Below are positions 62,241-64,000 of a DNA stretch of 64,000 bases, piece after piece; the first letter of the stretch is position 1, and every line of letters begins with the position of its first letter. Under the pieces are notes generated by a model. It saw nothing but the letters and a program-made list of their open reading frames with translations. It was not told where the DNA came from and made no database searches. The DNA is from an uncultured Neokomagataea sp. (lineage in GTDB: Bacteria > Pseudomonadota > Alphaproteobacteria > Acetobacterales > Acetobacteraceae): assembly GCF_946476835.1 (NCBI RefSeq), contig NZ_CAMKWA010000007.1, positions 1 to 64,000 of the forward strand, given 5' to 3'. The translations under genes were made by a program, and so were the position numbers.

Positions 62241-63289
62241 CAACGACGGAACTCCTTGTAGAGCGTGGCGCTGAGCGTCGTTTCGAAAGTCCTATTGTGC
62301 AGGTTGCAGCCGCGCGAGATGGTGAAAGTTTTGCGGCTCTGACGGCGGATGGGGATTTAATCCTTATTCCGCGGGATGAATTGCGGAATGCAGAGGCGTG
62401 GACGGTGGTTCAGCCTCATGATGGCGGCTTGTGTCTGGCAGCGGATTGTGTCGCGAATGCCTATCTGACGGGCGGCGAAGATGGGCGTTTGGTGCGGACA
62501 TTGCCAGACGGCACGATGGAAATTTTGCACGAAGGGCGCCGTTGGATTGAGTGCGTGGCCTCGACCCCGACGCATTTGGCGTTTTCATCTGGCAAGGTGA
62601 TGGAGTTGCGTCAGGCTGAGGGGACGCAAACGCTCAAGACTTTGGAGCATCCATCGACCGTGACGGGTATTGTGTTTGACGCGAAGGGCAAGCGCCTTGC
62701 GGCCTCACACTATAACGGTGTGTCGATGTGGTTTGTGCAAGCTAAGGTCGATACGGTGCGGCCCTTGGAGTGGAAGGGGAGCCATATTGGGCTCGCCATT
62801 CATCCGGCTGCGGATGCGCTGGTGACATCAATGCAAGAAAATGAACTGCATGGCTGGCGTTTGGCTGATAGTCATAACATGCGTATGAGCGGCTACCCTA
62901 AGCAGGTTCGTTCTATGAGCTTTACGCGTAATGGGCGCTGGCTGGCGACGTCTGGTGCCGATGCTGTGGTGCTGTGGCCGTTCTTTGGTGGTGGCCCTAT
63001 GGGGAAGGCCCCGACGGAAATCGCGCGTTTGCCGGGGCTTTTCGTGTCAGCGGTTGCGGCTAACCCAAAAGAAAATATTGTTGCTGCTGGCTATGAAGAC
63101 GGCACGGTTGTTCTTGCTGAAGTGAGTGATAACGGTGCGGATGATGGCCGTGTTCTGCCACTATGTGCGGGGCAAGTTAAGGCACGTGGCGTTGTGAATG
63201 CTGTGGCCTTTACACCGCAGGGTGGTGCAGTCATTTTTGGCACCGAGGATGGTGTTGTCGGTGCGGTTGATTTATCGGCTGCGCCATAA
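62237..63289 (+). CDS. WD40-repeat protein, partner of the CobW GTPase
   Basis: A 350-residue cytoplasmic beta-propeller protein without signal peptide. Repeats show WD40-like blade edges (VQVAAARDGESFAALTADGD, VTGIVFDAKGKRLAASHYNG, VRSMSFTRNGRWLATSGADAVVLW, VNAVAFTPQGGAVIFGTEDG). It overlaps the CobW gene by 4 bp, so the two are translated together. The role is not established; a scaffold in metal delivery is a reasonable inference. Confidence 0.83.
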   Translation: MTTTELLVERGAERRFESPIVQVAAARDGESFAALTADGDLILIPRDELRNAEAWTVVQPHDGGLCLAADCVANAYLTGGEDGRLVRTLPDGTMEILHEGRRWIECVASTPTHLAFSSGKVMELRQAEGTQTLKTLEHPSTVTGIVFDAKGKRLAASHYNGVSMWFVQAKVDTVRPLEWKGSHIGLAIHPAADALVTSMQENELHGWRLADSHNMRMSGYPKQVRSMSFTRNGRWLATSGADAVVLWPFFGGGPMGKAPTEIARLPGLFVSAVAANPKENIVAAGYEDGTVVLAEVSDNGADDGRVLPLCAGQVKARGVVNAVAFTPQGGAVIFGTEDGVVGAVDLSAAP

Positions 63290-63293
63290 AATA

Positions 63294-63575
63294 TCAGCGG
63301 TCTGTGTGGCCGAGGTCGCGCTCTGGCGCAATCACGTCCCGCACGCGTTTTTTAAGCTCTTTGGGGCCGGGAAAGCCGCCATCGCGTTTCCGTTCCCAAA
63401 TGAGCGTATCATTGACATGAATTTCAAAAATACCTCCCGTATCTGGGATGAGCGCGACCTCACCAAGGTCTTGACCAAAGGTGGATAGAAGTTCTTGAGC
63501 CATCCAGCCAGAACGTAAAAGCCAGTTGCATTGTGTGCAGTAGCGCAGGGTGATGCGTGGTTTTGTGCTGTCCAT
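63294..63575 (-). CDS. SelT/SelW/SelH-family (Rdx) protein
   Basis: A 93-residue thioredoxin-like protein. The redox motif CTQC sits in LRYCTQCNWLLRSGWMAQELL, followed by IFEIHVNDTLIWERKRDGGFPGPKELKKRV, the Rdx family ending. Both positions are Cys, so this is the non-selenocysteine form. ATG 63575 was chosen because it precedes the conserved region; the open frame extends to 63668. It is convergent with the WD40 gene (4 bp apart). Redox role in an unknown pathway. Confidence 0.88.
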   Translation of the reverse strand: MDSTKPRITLRYCTQCNWLLRSGWMAQELLSTFGQDLGEVALIPDTGGIFEIHVNDTLIWERKRDGGFPGPKELKKRVRDVIAPERDLGHTDR

Positions 63576-63714
63576 GAGGTGTCTCTTTATTATGTGTTGG
63601 TAAGTGTGTGATAGGTGGGAGAGTATGTTCGGCCCTCTTTGCTTGACCCACGCCCTGATAAGCACCAAAATTATTGTACTTTTATATCTGTAATTTTAGG
63701 GCGTGCATATTCAA

Positions 63715-64000
63715 ATGGCTGCGGACCATCTTGTCTCTTTTGAGAACACCAAAGAGCGATATTCGGGGCCAGACTTGGTGCGGGCCGTCGCGATTATAGA
63801 AGTACTGGTTTGTCATGACGCCGGTATGGTGGCGGCATGGTGCCATAAAGCGTTTCCTTTTCATCTCGCCGTCTTGGGTTTTTATGGTGTGATGCTTTTT
63901 TTTGTGCTGAGCGGGTTTCTGGTCGGTAGGATTATTCTTGAGCTTTTAGAGCAGAAAGCGACTTGGCGGGATTGGGGTATTTTCATTACGCGGCGTTGGT
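63715..64000 (+). CDS. Acyltransferase-3 family membrane protein (partial, cut by window end)
   Basis: The first 95 codons of a membrane O-acyltransferase. GPDLVRAVAIIEVLVCHDAG and VLGFYGVMLFFVLSGFLVGRII are the standard start of PF01757 proteins (sugar or glycan O-acetyl/acyltransferases), although the first segment has EVLVCHD where HxxxF-like sequence is usual. ATG 63715 is chosen; GTG 63703 is possible. The frame runs open to the window end. It may modify LPS or exopolysaccharide. Confidence 0.85.
   Translation, partial: MAADHLVSFENTKERYSGPDLVRAVAIIEVLVCHDAGMVAAWCHKAFPFHLAVLGFYGVMLFFVLSGFLVGRIILELLEQKATWRDWGIFITRRW

Noticed and set aside
1..64000. CRISPR array, prophage or rRNA operon
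   Set aside because: No regularly spaced repeats, phage structural or integrase genes, or rRNA-like sequence were seen.

Overview
The window reads as chromosomal DNA of an acetic acid bacterium (Acetobacteraceae, Alphaproteobacteria), probably close to Gluconobacter/Asaia/Neokomagataea. The strongest pointers are a Gluconobacter-type gluconate 5-dehydrogenase (gno), a Hint-domain surface protein of the kind seen in this family, alphaproteobacterial gene orders (tlpA/argH/lptM, aroE-coaE-dnaQ, yfgM-bamB-der, CobW-WD40), a membrane-bound ferritin (mbfA), and several sugar porters. Genus is inferred from remembered protein families, not from a search. The DNA is gene-dense, with many 1-4 bp stop/start overlaps (ATGA, TTGA, GTGA, TGATG), and shows no prophage, CRISPR array or intact insertion sequence.

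Layout. 1-4620: a minus-strand operon for extracellular fructan/sucrose use: a Tat-exported GH32 glycosidase, an unknown secreted protein and a TpsB/FhaC-type outer-membrane transporter. 4780-9680: tRNA-Arg(ACG), a small lipoprotein, guaA, a P-loop kinase-like gene, an HNH nuclease, gluQ and a gamma-glutamylcyclotransferase-like gene. 9680-11530: an AT-rich stretch and a Hint-domain protein preceded by an in-frame, stop-interrupted leader. 11580-14640: argH with a 45-residue lptM-like lipoprotein, divergent from two Tat-exported TlpA-like thioredoxins. 14690-18545: a tightly coupled run N-formylglutamate amidohydrolase, aroE, coaE, dnaQ, GT9 glycosyltransferase. 18545-20740: gene debris, a glyoxalase-fold protein and gno, whose leader and start are duplicated as a relic 1 kb upstream.

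20950-29630: GT4-asnB-pyrC, two small exported proteins, and the outer-membrane-assembly/ribosome-assembly operon TPR-bamB-der. 29800-34205: three major facilitator genes, two of them tandem sugar-porter duplicates. 34160-41075: ETF-beta-type methyltransferase and ubiA (minus), then rsmE, gshA, mbfA, lolA and a HAAAP amino-acid transporter. 41090-41390: a decayed IS5-family transposase fragment. 41568-44290: divergent rsmI and lpoA-like genes plus a hypothetical.

44450-51235: cell-envelope genes: a minus-strand lipid A/Kdo operon (a fused DUF374-KdtA protein, lpxK, lpxL), then two GT2 enzymes resembling galactofuranosyltransferases. 51250-53740: an OmpR-type two-component system whose sensor has an unusual Met/His/Pro-rich periplasmic segment. 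53820-64000: cysteine synthase, rhodanese, DUF2272 lipoprotein, mtnA, GT4, aldo/keto reductase, O-antigen-ligase-like membrane protein, CobW GTPase with WD40 partner, a SelW-like protein and the start of an acyltransferase-3 gene cut by the window end. Together the window mixes core biosynthesis with envelope polysaccharide/lipid A genes and sugar uptake and oxidation functions typical of acetic acid bacteria.
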